Below are positions 43,960 to 55,576 of a stretch of DNA of 64,000 bases, in pieces. The stretch's first letter is position 1. Every line of letters starts with the position of its first letter. The notes below the pieces were generated by a model. That model made no database searches. It saw only the letters and a program-made list of their open reading frames with translations, and was not told the origin of the DNA. Source of the stretch: Cladophialophora immunda (lineage: Eukaryota > Ascomycota > Eurotiomycetes > Chaetothyriales > Herpotrichiellaceae). A program made the position numbers and the translations under genes. The stretch covers positions 3,100,001 to 3,164,000 of the forward strand of contig NW_015622541.1 of NCBI RefSeq assembly GCF_000835495.1, written 5' to 3'.

Positions 43960-45903
43960 ATGAATTCCTTCTTGAGGAGCTCGTCGAACGTTCAACCTAT
44001 CAACCCATATCGCTTGTTGGGCAGGGGTCCGATCTCATCCCATGTGGCTACCACAACGGCCTCCTCGCGAATCATTGCGACGGCTGGCCAGGTCGGGGCT
44101 GATGAGGAAGGATTATTTCCAGGAGATGCAGAGGTCCAAATTTCCCGTGCTATTGCCAATCTCAAGCGCTGTCTCGAGGCTGCCGGTGCAACACCCCAGG
44201 ACGTTTTCAAGCTGGTGACGTATACGGCTGTGGACAACACCTCGACTCACACAATAAACAGACATCTAGCAGCATATCTGAACGGGCATCGGCCTGCAAT
44301 GACCTCCGTCCTCGTCCCTAGATTTGCGGCCCCCGAATGCATCTTTGAGGTGGAAGCGTATGCCTCGGTCAGTCAATGCTCTACCGCAAACCCTGTGGAT
44401 GTGATCATCATAGGTGCTGGACTTAGTGGGCTCAAGGCAGCATATGACGTCCAGAAATCCGGGCTGAGTTGCTTGGTGATCGAAGCGCGAGACCGGGTTG
44501 GAGGCAAGACCTGGACCGTCGATCCTTTGGACAATGGCAGCGCGGTGGACGTTGGGGCCGCGTGGATCAACGACACCACTCAAAACAAGATCTACGAGCT
44601 CGTCAGCTCTCTCGGCCTGGAGACCGTCGTACAGAACACCAAAGGTAGTTTGGTCCAGGAAGATTTAGGTGGTGGTCTTCAGCTGTTTCCGTACGGTGGT
44701 GTTCCTAATGTAGGTTTCCTTCCAATGCACCCCTGGGAAGGCGATCTCCTAACATTTCAGCCAGGAGCTCTGCGAGCCTGGAGGCCTCGAGAGTATGATT
44801 CATATACGAGACCTCGCCGAAAGCGTCTGTCAGACGCTGGATATCCACGACCCAGTCGCTACGGGAGGCGACCTTGATATGTGTACGTTTCAAGAATGGG
44901 CGGAACGAAATGGAGCTGGCAAGACCGCTGTCGCATCCATATCGGTCTGGACGCGGGCCATGCTCGGCCTAGAGCCTTCCGAAGTCAGCGCGCTTTTCTT
45001 TCTCAACTATCTCAAGAGTGGTGGAGGTCTGATGAAGATGAGATCCGATTCCAAAGATGGCGGACAGTATATGAGACTAGTAAAGGGTATATTGTCTTCC
45101 CTTCCTGCACGCATCAAGGAAACACGAAACTGACTATTCTGCTTTTTTGGGCAGGAACGCAGTCGATATCGATCGGACTTGCTGAGCTCTTGCAGCCTGG
45201 GTCCATCGTTCTAAATTCGCCAGTGCGGGCGATCAGACAGACAGTCAACGGTGTCGTTACCGTGTCCGCCGGTCGTGGGGAGTTCACATCTCGAAAAGTC
45301 ATCGTGTCAGTTCCGACACCGCTCTACCAGGAAATCAATTTCTCCCCGCCGCTTCCAGCCGCTAAGCAGCAGCTTAGCAAGGCAAACACTCTTGGATATA
45401 CCTGCAAGGTGATGATATTGTTCGCCGAGCCCTGGTGGAGAGCCAAAAACCTAACAGGAGTCTTGCAATCGTTCGAAGGCCCCATTACGGTCACGAGGGA
45501 CAGCAGCGTCGACTCCAAGGGATATTACTCCATGACCTGCTTCCTCGTCGGCCAGGCCGGCCGTGACTTGTCGCGAAAGACTCAAAGAGAACGCTTCGAC
45601 ACGGTCCTGGCACAAATTGAACGGTGTTTCGGCTCCGTGATGGGAGGCCCAATCCCCAAACCCATTGCCATGACCGAACATGAATGGGCGAAAGATCAAT
45701 GGGCCCAAGGCTGTCCCTGCCCGGCTTCCCCGCCAGGGATCATGACCGATTTCGGCCACGCGTTGAGGACAGTCCACGGACACGTGCATTTTGTGGGCAC
45801 TGAGACTGCGTTTGAATGGAAGGGGTACATGGACGGTGCCGTCCGTTCGGGCGAGCGAGGAGCAAGGGAAGTCATTCGTGCACTGAATCCAGCCAAGTTG
45901 TGA
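43960..45903 (+). CDS. Fusion of RidA/YjgF-like domain and flavin monoamine oxidase
   Basis: 606-aa protein from exons 43960-44709, 44765-45086 and 45155-45903. Residues 15-136 form a RidA-like (YjgF/YER057c/UK114) domain (SSRIIATAGQVGAD, ISRAIANLKRCLEAAG, CIFEVEAYA). The canonical catalytic Arg position is Met114. A short linker leads to an FAD amine oxidase: the Rossmann motif G152-A-G154-L-S-G157 with Glu175, ARDRVGGKTW, GAAWIN, VWTRAMLG, and the C-terminal FVGTETAFEWKGYMDGAVRSGERGAREV. Cys544 (QGCPC...PPGI) aligns with the Cys that binds FAD covalently in animal MAO. An amine oxidase makes an imine and RidA proteins hydrolyse imines, so the tethering makes chemical sense. Intron 1 has several nearby AG acceptors; the one ending at 44764 keeps frame. 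Confidence 0.9.
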
Positions 45904-46144
45904 GTCCTAATAGGCAGAGGCAGGGTGGAGTGGTTCAATTTTATTCATGGGTCGAATTGCTTGCTTTTCCACCTAGGAGAAACAGAAACAGAAACGGGAA
46001 AGACGATTTTTGATGCTCTTTACTTGATACTGGGAACTTGGGGTCTCCTTGTGCAGAGCACTGACTGGGTGAGCAGTTAATGGACTCGCTGGGACGATGG
46101 TTGATCATATGCCATTTGGCGATTCGAGTCCCGATGTTCGTTTC

Positions 46145-46801
46145 CTATTTTTTCTGCTGTTCCTGCAGCTGCTGCATCCACGCCAGAGCGCCACCGGCCG
46201 AACACACCCTCTCCACACTGATGGACATGACCTCGACGACATTGCCCCAGGGGTCCTGCATGTACACCCCCTTGTGGCCCGTCAGGCCATAGCGGCCGTA
46301 GTCCATCCACTCCCCGACCTGCCGGCCGCCGTCCTGCACGACCGCCTGGAGCAACGCCTCGGGGTTCGGGTCCGTGACGCAGAGGTGGAAAAACCCGGGC
46401 CGGGCGAATTCGAACCCGCCCGCGTCGGCGTCGAACGTGCGTGCGGCGGGCGCCGGGTCTATGAACTGGAACACCTCCAGCCCGACGCCGTTGCCGCTCG
46501 TCAGCATGGCAAACTTCAGCTCGCGCATGCTCGCCGGGTACGACGTGAAGATGGTCGTGAAGGCCTCGGGCGTGCGCCGGCGGCTGAAGTGCCGGATCTG
46601 GCCGATGACCTGGAACCCGAGATGGCGGGTGTACCAGGACACGAGACCTTCGAGGTCGGTGCAGGACACGGCCACGTGGTTGATGGCGCGGTTATATGGG
46701 ACCTGGGAGAGCCGATGGTTACTTCATGCTCGACATATCATTTTCCCGAAGAGTTTGACCAAATGTTAAGGCAGCGGTTTCTGACTTACGGTTTCGGCCA
46801 T
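46145..46801 (-). CDS. VOC/glyoxalase-bleomycin resistance superfamily protein
   Basis: 189-aa protein from a 12-nt first exon (46790-46801, MAET) and exon 2 (46145-46702), with a GTAAGT..CAG intron. It shows the VOC beta-alpha-beta-beta-beta pattern in two halves: INHVAVSCTDLEGLVSWYTRHLGFQV at the N-terminus and a C-terminal FFHLCVTDPN...GVYMQDPWGNVVEVMSI. Metal-ligand candidates are His (NHVAV), Glu (GLEVFQF), His (FFHLCV) and Glu (NVVEVM), consistent with a metal-dependent lyase, isomerase or dioxygenase. The exact reaction is unknown. Its position between the amine oxidase and transaldolase genes suggests a part in the same pathway (inference). Confidence 0.88.
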
Positions 46802-47252
46802 GGTGACACCGGGGAGGCAGTCACGACGAATGTGGGCGAGTGTTTGGTTCTGGGTCCAGGAGCAAGGAGGATAAAGGATGTAGAAGCCAGTATTTAGAGA
46901 CTTGAGTTGCGGGTATTGTCAAAGTCGAGCCTCCAAGAATTTATCAGCGCTGGACAGAGTCGACAGAGCACGGAGAACGGAACGGCCATGGAGAAAGCGG
47001 TACCGTTGACCTATTTGGGAGATACAATCAGCTACAGGTGCAGGAGGGGTTCCAGTCGAAAGACAATTTGTTTGGGCGTCGGAAGAGACGCATGGTAGCA
47101 CATAGCATCGCTCTATACGTAGTTTTTCGTACTGTACTAAGATAGCATAACTACTAGCTGACACAGGGTTGCCGCCCACTCATGCCACCGGACAGGTCGG
47201 TCAAAGAGTTTGATAATTCTCGGTTGCCAGCCTCGGGTTAACATATGACATC

Positions 47253-48515
47253 TCATTCCACGTTCCTTGCTATGATACTTTCAATCAGGTTCTTGCTGGA
47301 TACTTCGGCACCCATGAAACGATCGATCGCATCCGATAATCGACCACCAGCCACCGTGTCGGCTTCGAGAGCTGAGGCCAATATTTTCCCGCTCTCGGCC
47401 AAAAGGTCAAGCTCGGTCAAAGGCAGTGGCAGTGGTTGCGGTTGATCCGCAAAGGGAGCAGCCTGCGACTTCCCAGAACCACCCGTGTATTTCGTGATGC
47501 ACAACTCTGTGAAAATCGCGGGCGTCACGGTCGCCGAGTGGCACCCGAGTCTGGCAGCAGCATCGACTTCCTTAAGGGATCGGAACCTGTTTAGATACAT
47601 TAAAACCCCAAGTTCGAGGCACAAGAGCGATTTAGACATACGCCGCCAGTTTGATCAGAGGTTGTGTCTGCCCTGTTTTCTTTTCTAGGTGTTTGTACAG
47701 GCCCACCATCTGAGCTAGCGGTCGGGAAAAAGGGTGCTGTGTCGCTGGATCTTCGACATTGGGCCACAGTGATGGATCTCTCATGGAGCGAACCTCTGCG
47801 TGCCTGAAGGTTAGTAGACGTCCTGGCCTCGGTCGAAGCTGGGGTCTCTTGACAAGCATACCGTTGAAATAGGGGCTGATGAAGAGACATCTGGCCTGGC
47901 TGCATGCGACAGCCTGTTCCACTCCAAAGACTGCCGTGCCGAGAGTGTCAATGCCTTCGCTCTGAAGGATTCTGGCCGCATTCAAGCCCGGACCCGTGGC
48001 GAGGATCTTGATGCAGAACCGCTCCCTTGGGACCCCCAGCCGATGAAACTCTTTGGTGTATAGCCTCGCGTGTGCCAGAGTCTCCTCCATGCTGTACGCC
48101 GCAGAAGGGAGTGTCTGCACCAAGACTCGGCCTCGAATAAGGCTCAAATTTCTCTCCAAGATTGTAGTGGCCTGTTTTTTGGTCAATGAATACGCAGCAA
48201 CACGTCGAATCCCGTGACTTCACCATTCTTGTATAGATGGCCACCCACCCTTCCGCGTGGAGCTCTTGGGCCACGCTATGTAACAGATCGCGGTTCGACT
48301 CATGGCCTATCTGAAGGCCAAGCAGATACGGATTGCTGGTCTGGTCGAAGGGGCTGACAGGCAGCGACTTGATACATTCGAATTCTGGCCAGTCTATGTC
48401 TAGGTTCACTGCCTCATCTTAGGGCCAGGTTCCGATGATGTCCAGTAAGGAAAACAGGGTACTCACTCTGTTTGGTGACATGTTCTTGCCATGTCTCTAT
48501 GCCCGCGTCGCCCAT
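47253..48515 (-). CDS. Transaldolase family protein
   Basis: 343-aa class I aldolase-fold protein from five exons: 48467-48515, 48224-48408, 47862-48171, 47642-47795 and 47253-47586; every junction is in phase. Hallmarks are VNLDIDWPEFECIKSLPVSP with a following DQTSNP near the N-terminus, VAIYTRMATTILERNLSLIRGRV, the Schiff-base lysine FCIKI (Lys133, near the position in bacterial TalB), and the region LGTAVFGVEQAVACSQARCLFISPYFN. LGCHSATVTPAIFTEL closes the barrel. The primary housekeeping transaldolase is usually better conserved; this divergent copy in a catabolic neighbourhood may act on another dihydroxyacetone- or aldehyde-containing compound (inference). It is divergent from the amidase gene. 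Confidence 0.85.
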
Positions 48516-49002
48516 GGGTAGTGCCAACGACACGTGAACGAATCAGTTATAGGATGCTAGGGACTTTAGATGCTGATGAGAAACAGTTGAGATCCCGATT
48601 TAGCAACAACGCTCTGTCCAGGCAATGCCACACATCTGTATCACCCAAAGAACACCGGCTCTTTAAGAGGCCAGAAAATGTGGCTGTTGGCGGTCTCGGT
48701 TGGCATTCTGGGAGTGATGAGACCGATTGAACGATGGTCACGGCTCTGCACCGAGTCTGGCCGAGCCGATGTCCGTTGAACCGCCAGGAGTCATTACCAT
48801 GAAGCCTTGACATGGTGTGTTCTTTGACAAGTCTCTAGATACCGTTCATGCGGTTGCCGAGTTCCGAGATGCCCCCAGCCAAGTACCCACTCGTCCGGGA
48901 TGCAAAATGACCCTGACTCGTGGAGGAGAACACCATCTCTATATTTATGTCATTAGGAGACCAAGGTAGTAAGTGAGTGCAACTGCGAAGTAAGGAATCT
49001 TA
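48516..49002. promoter_or_regulatory. Bidirectional promoter region, transaldolase / amidase
   Basis: A 487-bp spacer separates two divergent starts. Three TCCG (CGGA in reverse) sites occur at about 48769, 48866 and 48893; their density is only slightly above expectation. Confidence 0.4.
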
Positions 49003-51093
49003 ATGAAACAACTCGAGATGGAGGATGCATGGAAGAAGGACTGTGCGGAAGCGCGACAGGCGCTGATGGACTCTATTCCTCCCAAGTGGCGTCTATCCAA
49101 CCGCCCCAGCGAGTCACAAACGGACGTACGCTCTGTTCCAAGAACCTGTGGCCTGCTCACCGAGCGACAACTGGAGATCACGGAGCAGAATGCGAGTGAT
49201 TTGATGCCGAAATTGCTCGATGGACGCCTATCATCGGCGGAAGTGACAGAAGCGTTTTGCGCACGAGCTGCAATCGCTCACCAGTGTGTAGGTTGAAACT
49301 AGAGGCAACTGCAGACTGGATTGCATAATAACAAAACACAACTTGAGCACAGGTGAATTGCCTCACCGCTTTTTTCCCAGACGAGGCTCTTGCACGAGCA
49401 AAAGAACTGGACAGTATACTGGCAGCAACCAAGACGCCAGTGGGACCTTTACATGGGCTGCCAGTTGGAATCAAAGCAAGTCCAACATCCGTGATCGCTG
49501 GTTGTCAGAGCTAACAACGGGTAGGACATCTTTCACATGAAAGGCAAGATGCTGACTATGGGCTTTGCGGCCTGGCATAACAACAAAAGTGATCAGGACG
49601 CCGCAATTATTGAGATATTGAGAAACGCAGGAGGTAGATGTCTCTTCTTTGGTAAAGACTGTTCATCGAGGACTGATGCGTTTGCAGCTGTCTTCTATGT
49701 TCGAACAACCATGCCCCAGACAGGCATGTTCCTCGAAACTTGGAGTAATCTCTGGGGCCGGACGGTGAATCCATACAACACCGCCTTTTCTGCTGGAGGC
49801 TCGTCCGGAGGCGATGGTAGCCTCGTCGCCATGCGAGGTGCACCGTTCTGCCCATCAACAGACATTGGAGGCAGTATCAGAGCGCCTGCAGCATTCAACG
49901 GAAACTACGCGATCCGACCTACGGGCGAGAGGACTGCGCGACGGGGAATGGGGGCCTTAGCCAGCGGGCAGATTTCAGTCAAGGTGTCCTCGGGTCCGAA
50001 CTGCCATAGCATGGGTGATATCAAGATGGCGAGCAGGGTCTTGCTTACGCATTATGGACTTCCCTTCGAGACTACCGCTATCCCCATACCATGGAAAGAT
50101 GTCGCGCCCAAAAATGGGAAGCTCTGCTTCGGACTGATGGCTACAGATGGCTGCGTCGAACCCCATCCCCCAATTCGCAGGGCGTTGAGAGAAACGGAGG
50201 ATAAGCTGCGGGCCGCTGGCCATGAAGGTATGTATAACGATAGGCCCTGAACGGAATCGAAGGTCGACCAACTGACATTGCATCAAAAGTCATTGGCTTC
50301 TCGCCACCTTTCGACTGTTGGGAAGTTGCGGATACCACGGTAAGTCCAGCGTCATCCTCCTGTCTCTACGCTCTTGTCTATGCTTTCAGCTGACAGTCAG
50401 GAACACTTATGCAGTGGAGATTATGGTTCCAAACTGGAGCCAAGGAGTGCAAGAGCCTCGTGGCGTCCGCAGGGGAACCATTATATCCAACTTATACTTG
50501 GTACCTGGACACATTCAATATCCAACCGTTATCGGTTCCTGAATTGTTCAAGGTCGGATGAATGCCCATCTATTGTGGCTTTGAATTTATCTAGCTGACT
50601 AGGATATCTAGTTAAACACGAAACAGAGCGATTACCGATACAAGTTCGCGGAAGCGTGGTACAACACCAAATTTCAAACCGGGACTGGACGGCCTATTGA
50701 CGCCCTGATCTGTCCCTGTGGTCCCTCTTCAAGCTTTCCCCATGGTTTCCCCGTGTGGTGGGGGTATTTCAGTTTATGGAACATACTCGACTACCCCAGC
50801 ATTGTGGTCCCTCTGAAAGACTTCCATGTCGATCTGGAGAAGGACGGCAAAGATCTCGATTATCATCCTCGGGAAAATGTTTTTGACAAGATGAACCACG
50901 ATATCTGTAAGATCCCACATCCCCGCCTGGAGCTGACAATATGTTTTGTATTGACATCCACTGATCTCCTGCTTCAGATGACCCAAAGTTGTGGGATAAG
51001 TTACCCGTGACCATACAAGTCGTGGGCCGGCAGTTTGAGGATGAAGAGCTTATTGCTGTGACGGAGTGCTTAGATCAAGTGTGCAACGACTGA
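49003..51093 (+). CDS. Amidase (amidase signature family, AmdS/FAAH-like)
   Basis: 551-aa amidase spread over eight exons: 49003-49287, 49353-49475, 49525-49633, 49688-50227, 50290-50339, 50415-50552, 50612-50906 and 50978-51093. The amidase signature triad is complete: Lys136 (VGIKD), cis-Ser211 (AGGSSGG) and nucleophile Ser235 (DIGGSIRAP), with the same spacings (75 and 24) as in mammalian FAAH. The intron between 49476 and 49524 has a GCAAGT donor (GC-AG type); without it the gene looks broken. The C-terminus (FPVWWGYFSLWNILDYPSIVVPL; LPVTIQVVGRQFEDEEL) is typical of fungal acetamidase-like enzymes. It probably hydrolyses a fatty-acid or aryl amide to an acid plus an amine, feeding the neighbouring amine oxidase (inference). 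Confidence 0.88.
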
Positions 51094-51580
51094 GTTAGAA
51101 TGTCCGTAAGACTATAGAGGTGCCATATCGAGCTAATTTCCCAACTTGCTGGTAGCCCTGCCTGCGTGCTTTTGACGTCAGTATCAGACTGTGGGCGAAT
51201 GGAGCACTCTCAAGAGCTAGAAAATGAAAATTATGCTGGAATTTTGGATGAAGATCTCGAGGTCTCAAAGTATTCCTTGATCAGAATATTTTAGGTTCAT
51301 CATCCAACTATGCAGATGGTCGACAATGCCTTGTCTAGGTAAACGGAACTCGGGTCCGATGCACATGGAGCCGCCCTGACACGGCGTTATTCTCGGTGGC
51401 GCAACCACGGAACTCATTAAGCACATGGCGGACCACGCATCGAGCGCTCTCATGATATAAGGGCATACGTCGAGCAGCCCTCAAGTGCAGAGTACCACAC
51501 CACCGGCACGATTTACTTGTCCTAGCTTCGGCTCCACGAAACTCATTTTGCAGATTTGCATCGGTCGAGAAAAGCAAACC
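51094..51580. other. Intergenic spacer
   Basis: This holds the 3' flank of the amidase gene and the promoter of the RidA-like gene. No gene is visible. Confidence 0.45.
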
Positions 51581-52009
51581 ATGGCCTCGACCAAGAGCCA
51601 AATCACCCTTCTGAACCCAAGCGACCTCTTCGACTCGGCACCAAGTTTCTCCCACGTCGCGGTCACCCCGTCGTCCGTCAGGATGGTCTACTGCGCAGGC
51701 CAAGTGGGCGCGGATGTGAACCGGGAGCCGGCCAGCGGGCTTGAAGCACAGGCGAGACTCGCGTTTGGCAACGTGCGCTCGTGCCTCGCCGCCGCCGGGG
51801 CGTCCGTGCACGACGTCGTCAAACTCACATACTATGTGGTCGGCTGGGCGCCGGAAAAGGCGCCTCTGTTCCGCAAGGCGTTGATCGAATTTCTCACCGA
51901 CGACACCGGCGCCGTCCACCGTCCGCCCTCGACTTTGATATCAGTCCAGGGGCTAGCCGATCCCCGGTGGTTGGTGGAGGTTGATGCAGTGGCAGCAATC
52001 AAGGGGTGA
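51581..52009 (+). CDS. RidA (YjgF/YER057c/UK114)-like protein
   Basis: Intronless 142-aa stand-alone RidA-fold protein. The family core is visible: VRMVYCAGQVGAD, QARLAFGNVRSCLAAAGASVHDVVKLTYYVV and a C-terminal WLVEVDAVAAI strand. Aligning HRPPSTLISV with the PARxxVEV segment of canonical RidA puts Ser at the catalytic Arg position, so it belongs to the Arg-lacking type of Rid proteins, like the RidA domain of the fusion at 43960. Such proteins form trimers and may bind or process imines or related carbonyl intermediates. Two Rid modules within 8 kb next to an amine oxidase points to imine chemistry in this neighbourhood (inference). Confidence 0.9.
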   Translation: MASTKSQITLLNPSDLFDSAPSFSHVAVTPSSVRMVYCAGQVGADVNREPASGLEAQARLAFGNVRSCLAAAGASVHDVVKLTYYVVGWAPEKAPLFRKALIEFLTDDTGAVHRPPSTLISVQGLADPRWLVEVDAVAAIKG

Positions 52010-53088
52010 CAAAGTTGAACAGAGCTGTCTTTCGGCCCAGTCCCTCTCCTCGGATGGTCGGAGATGGCCAAAACCAACCATTTCAATACGAAAATCAATG
52101 CCACTTGAGGCCGCGAGCTAGCAATTGCAGTCATTCATTTGTCAGCTCCATCCCCTCTTTCTCTCCATCCTTGATAAACAGGGTCTAGCAGCCACTTACC
52201 TTCGCCCTGCAAGGTACTATGATTCATAGCTCGGCGGAGTCGTAGAGACTCGCAACACTGTTACTCCTCCGGCGCGATTATTGCACGGTCGTCTGTCTCA
52301 GATGTCTAAGCTAGGCGGACTTAGTCTACGAATAGGGTATCATATCATTTCCATATTCAGGTTGTACTGTTTACAGCTATATAACCCTCCTCTAGTCGTC
52401 TCCTTTTATCCGCAGGAAGCTAGTGCACCCGAATTTGTTGTTCTAATATCGCACCGTGAAATACAGCCAAGGCGAAAGGAAACAAATCTATCAAACTCTT
52501 TCTTACCTCTAGTAGTCATAGCTAGTTTGAATACACACTTGCCCTGTCATTTAAAGCAGCATGGGTTGCTACATGTCGACCGATTGATTGCTGGGCTTTG
52601 GGGCTTTGCAAACAACATCCAAACTTAAACCGTTCTGCAAGACATAGACATTGTATTTCCTGGTCTCTGTCCATCATGCTAGCTTTAAAATCTTGCCTGT
52701 GCTCGTCGTACATTGTTTAGGATCGGGTAGAGAACGCTACAATCCGCTTGTATATTCATGAGGACGGTATGGAAGATAACGGGGCCCATTGTCCCTCGGA
52801 TCTCAAAACGGAGCGGAGACAATTGCCCAAAATGGTCATTATTGCCGAGACCGGTGGATATCGGTGCTGAAGCTGGCCATATGCGTTTGGTATGGGTTCC
52901 GAGAGCCTGGGCCTCCTCTCATTTGGACGGTATCGCCAATGAGTATGTCTTATCAGGCAGTAGGTGCTCCAGCCCTGGACACATATATCCTCAGGGGGAA
53001 TGAGATTTCTCTGCAGTTTATGTTCACGCTGCTCCCTCACTAGAAGAAACCGAACCCGCGCGAGTCTTTGTTTCTGAAAGTGTGAAGG
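52010..53088. other. Intergenic, 1.1 kb, AT-richer
   Basis: No supportable gene. This is the promoter side of the UNC93-like permease gene. Confidence 0.45.
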
Positions 53089-54926
53089 ATGCCTACCGAA
53101 GAAATATCCATTGCCGTGAGCCGTGAGCCAGACATGACCATCATGGCGTATGAAGGAGGGCAGAAGCTTCATATCTCGGCTGAGGAAGCTGCATTGAGGG
53201 TGAAGGGATCGATGCAGGTCAGGATAAACCACACCACTCACAGCTCCACCGATGTATGCAATACTGATCTTGTTGCGTCAGATGCCCAAGAGCTATCACA
53301 TCTGGGGCCTCACGATTCCGGCGTACCGTCATCCTCGCGTCCAAGTCGTCGTGCTGGGATTGGTCATCTTCATGACCGCCGGCATCTATCAAGTCATCAC
53401 CGCATTGGGCGGCGCCGGGCAGCAAAGTCCACATCTGGCGGACTCGGCCAGCATTACTCTTTTTTCCGTCTTCATGGCCTTCACGCTGATGGCGCCCGCC
53501 GCGTTGAACTACTTCGGCATCCGTTTGACCCTCAGCTTCGGGAGTCTGGGCTATGCAGCTTACTCGGCCAGTCTGTGGTGTTACAATCACACCCACAACC
53601 AACCGTTCGTGGTCTTCGGGGGTGCGTGGTGTGGTCTCTCTGCCGCTTTCCTCTGGGTCGCCGAGCGTGTCGGGCCTGTGGCCTACGCTGCGGAGGAGCA
53701 AAAGGGGTCGTACGTCGCGACCTTCTGGACCGTCTACCAGGTCGGCACCATGATTGGAGCCGCCATCCCTGTGGGTCAGAATTGGAATGCCGGCATATCA
53801 AACAATTCGACCGTTTCGGACGGCACTTACATTGGCCTCTTCATCATCATGCTCTGCGGCGCGGGGGTTGCGCTCCTGCTGTGTCCGATGGACACGGTCA
53901 TTCGCGAGGACGGAACCAGAGTGGCGTTACCAGTAAGCCTTTCATGCCGTTGCGAATTATTACCCTTTTTTGATCGTCTTGGGTGGGCACCACAGGCTGA
54001 TCTTCCCGCTTCTGACGATAGGCCGCGCTATCTTTCAAAGAACAGTTGGTCACCTGTGCCCAAGTGGTGCGCCAAAACTACTGGATCATGTTGGTCTGGC
54101 CATATTCGTTCTCGGTCTACTACTACGTCGTGTACCAGGCCAATCGCTTCAACGGAGAAGTGTTCACCGTTCGGGCCAGGGCTCTAAACAGCCTGATGAA
54201 TTGCGCCACCTCCATCATCGCCGGCTGGGTCATGGCCTTGATCACGGATAAACTGCCCCTCAAGAGACGGCAGCGGGCGTACGTCGGATTGACGTTCAAC
54301 TTTTTGCTCGTCAACGCGGTCTGGCTCGGGGGATATTTCGCCATGATCGAAACAAAGCCTGATCTGACCGAAGCCGAGAAGCTGGACGTTTACTCGCACG
54401 GCTATGGGGCCAAGGCCTTTTTGTTCGTCATGTACGGCTACATGGACGGCAGCTACATCACTTACCTTTCGTGGTTCTTCGGGGCCCTATCCAACGACGT
54501 CAAAGTTGTGAGCACATCCCTTTTGAGACGGATGAAAGCCTTCGAGATTGTCACTAACGCCGCAAGCTGTCGGTCTTTGTCTCCATGTTAACGTTCTGGT
54601 CTTCTGCATGCCAGATCGTGGCGTACACGATGGACTATCATCACCTCAGCACGAGATTCATGTTTGGGAGCAGCTGGTTTGTACGTCGCTTGGCATCGCC
54701 TCACCACGATCAGGAACGTCACTGACTATCGATTGCGCAGACTATGGCTATCGGTCCTCCGTTCCTCCTGCCCATCATCATGTTTTGGATGAAAGAGACT
54801 ACGGTCATCACGCTCGAGGGGATCGAAACCGAGGATGGAGACGCTATCGGCAATGAAACTGAGACTGAGCCTCGATCCAAGGAAGTCTCGACCTCGGTCG
54901 CCAAAGAAATATCTGTGGGTGCTTGA
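53089..54926 (+). CDS. UNC93-like MFS permease
   Basis: 521-aa, about 11-12-helix membrane protein from exons 53089-53217, 53282-53932, 54022-54507, 54567-54680 and 54741-54926. Typical UNC93-like segments are PRVQVVVLGLVIFMTAGIYQ (helix 1), GAGQQSPHLADSA, FGSLGYAAYSASLWCYN, VVFGGAWCGLSAAFLWVAER and VFTVRARALNSL. The fungal family is widespread but its substrates are mostly unknown. A 43-residue polar N-terminus and a polar, Glu-rich C-terminal tail are cytosolic. The acceptor of intron 2 (ending at 54021) is preceded by CTGAC and removes an in-frame stop. In this setting it may import or export the catabolic substrate (inference). Confidence 0.85.
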
Positions 54927-55576
54927 TGATCCAATAGCCGGACAGAGAGCAAGTATGGTAGCCTGGATCACGGATCCACAGGCTACAACGCTTGCAGCAT
55001 GTTTGAATATTAATGCAAGGTTTTGGTCACTGCAATTGCTTGGTGGATTACAGTTTCTGGATCGAGGAAATGGTATAAGCCTCTCAGAACGTCGGCAGTA
55101 TAGTCCCGTGGTAGTGCGACGTCTCGGCTCCATCGCGCTTTAACAAATCACGATCTTGTATAATCTCTTGAATTCCATTCTAAAGAGCCGCTTTAGTCTA
55201 TGTGGGTAGTCTTGCTAGTGCTCAAAAGCAGTACCGAGTGCCGTCGACGATGGGGGCTGTCCTTCGTCCCAAGCGGTTGAGATTCGGCACCGAGACGTTT
55301 CCACAACATTAACCCAAACCCGTTTGATCTGGTAGGATGCTCTATCTGGAGCCAATCGTGCCTCGGACCTTGTGATGACTCTGATGATTGGGCTCTTTGA
55401 ACCAAAGCCCTTCTGTTGGTAGCGGTTTTTGGTCTTCCATTCTCGACTGGTTCTGAAGTCACTGCATCCCCGGTGTTACAAAGTACATACCTATTTCCTA
55501 TCTGCGAACAACTGGTCTGGCAGGGCGCACTCATTTCCTCCGTCTGGCGCGTTGGCTTTTACGTCCTAGTTACACC
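54927..55576. other. Intergenic spacer
   Basis: No gene is visible. This is the 3' flank of the permease gene and the promoter of the thioesterase gene. Confidence 0.45.

Noticed and set aside
49003..51093. Amidase gene as a pseudogene
   Set aside because: Apparent breaks are introns, including one GC-AG intron; the spliced product has the full triad and a normal length.
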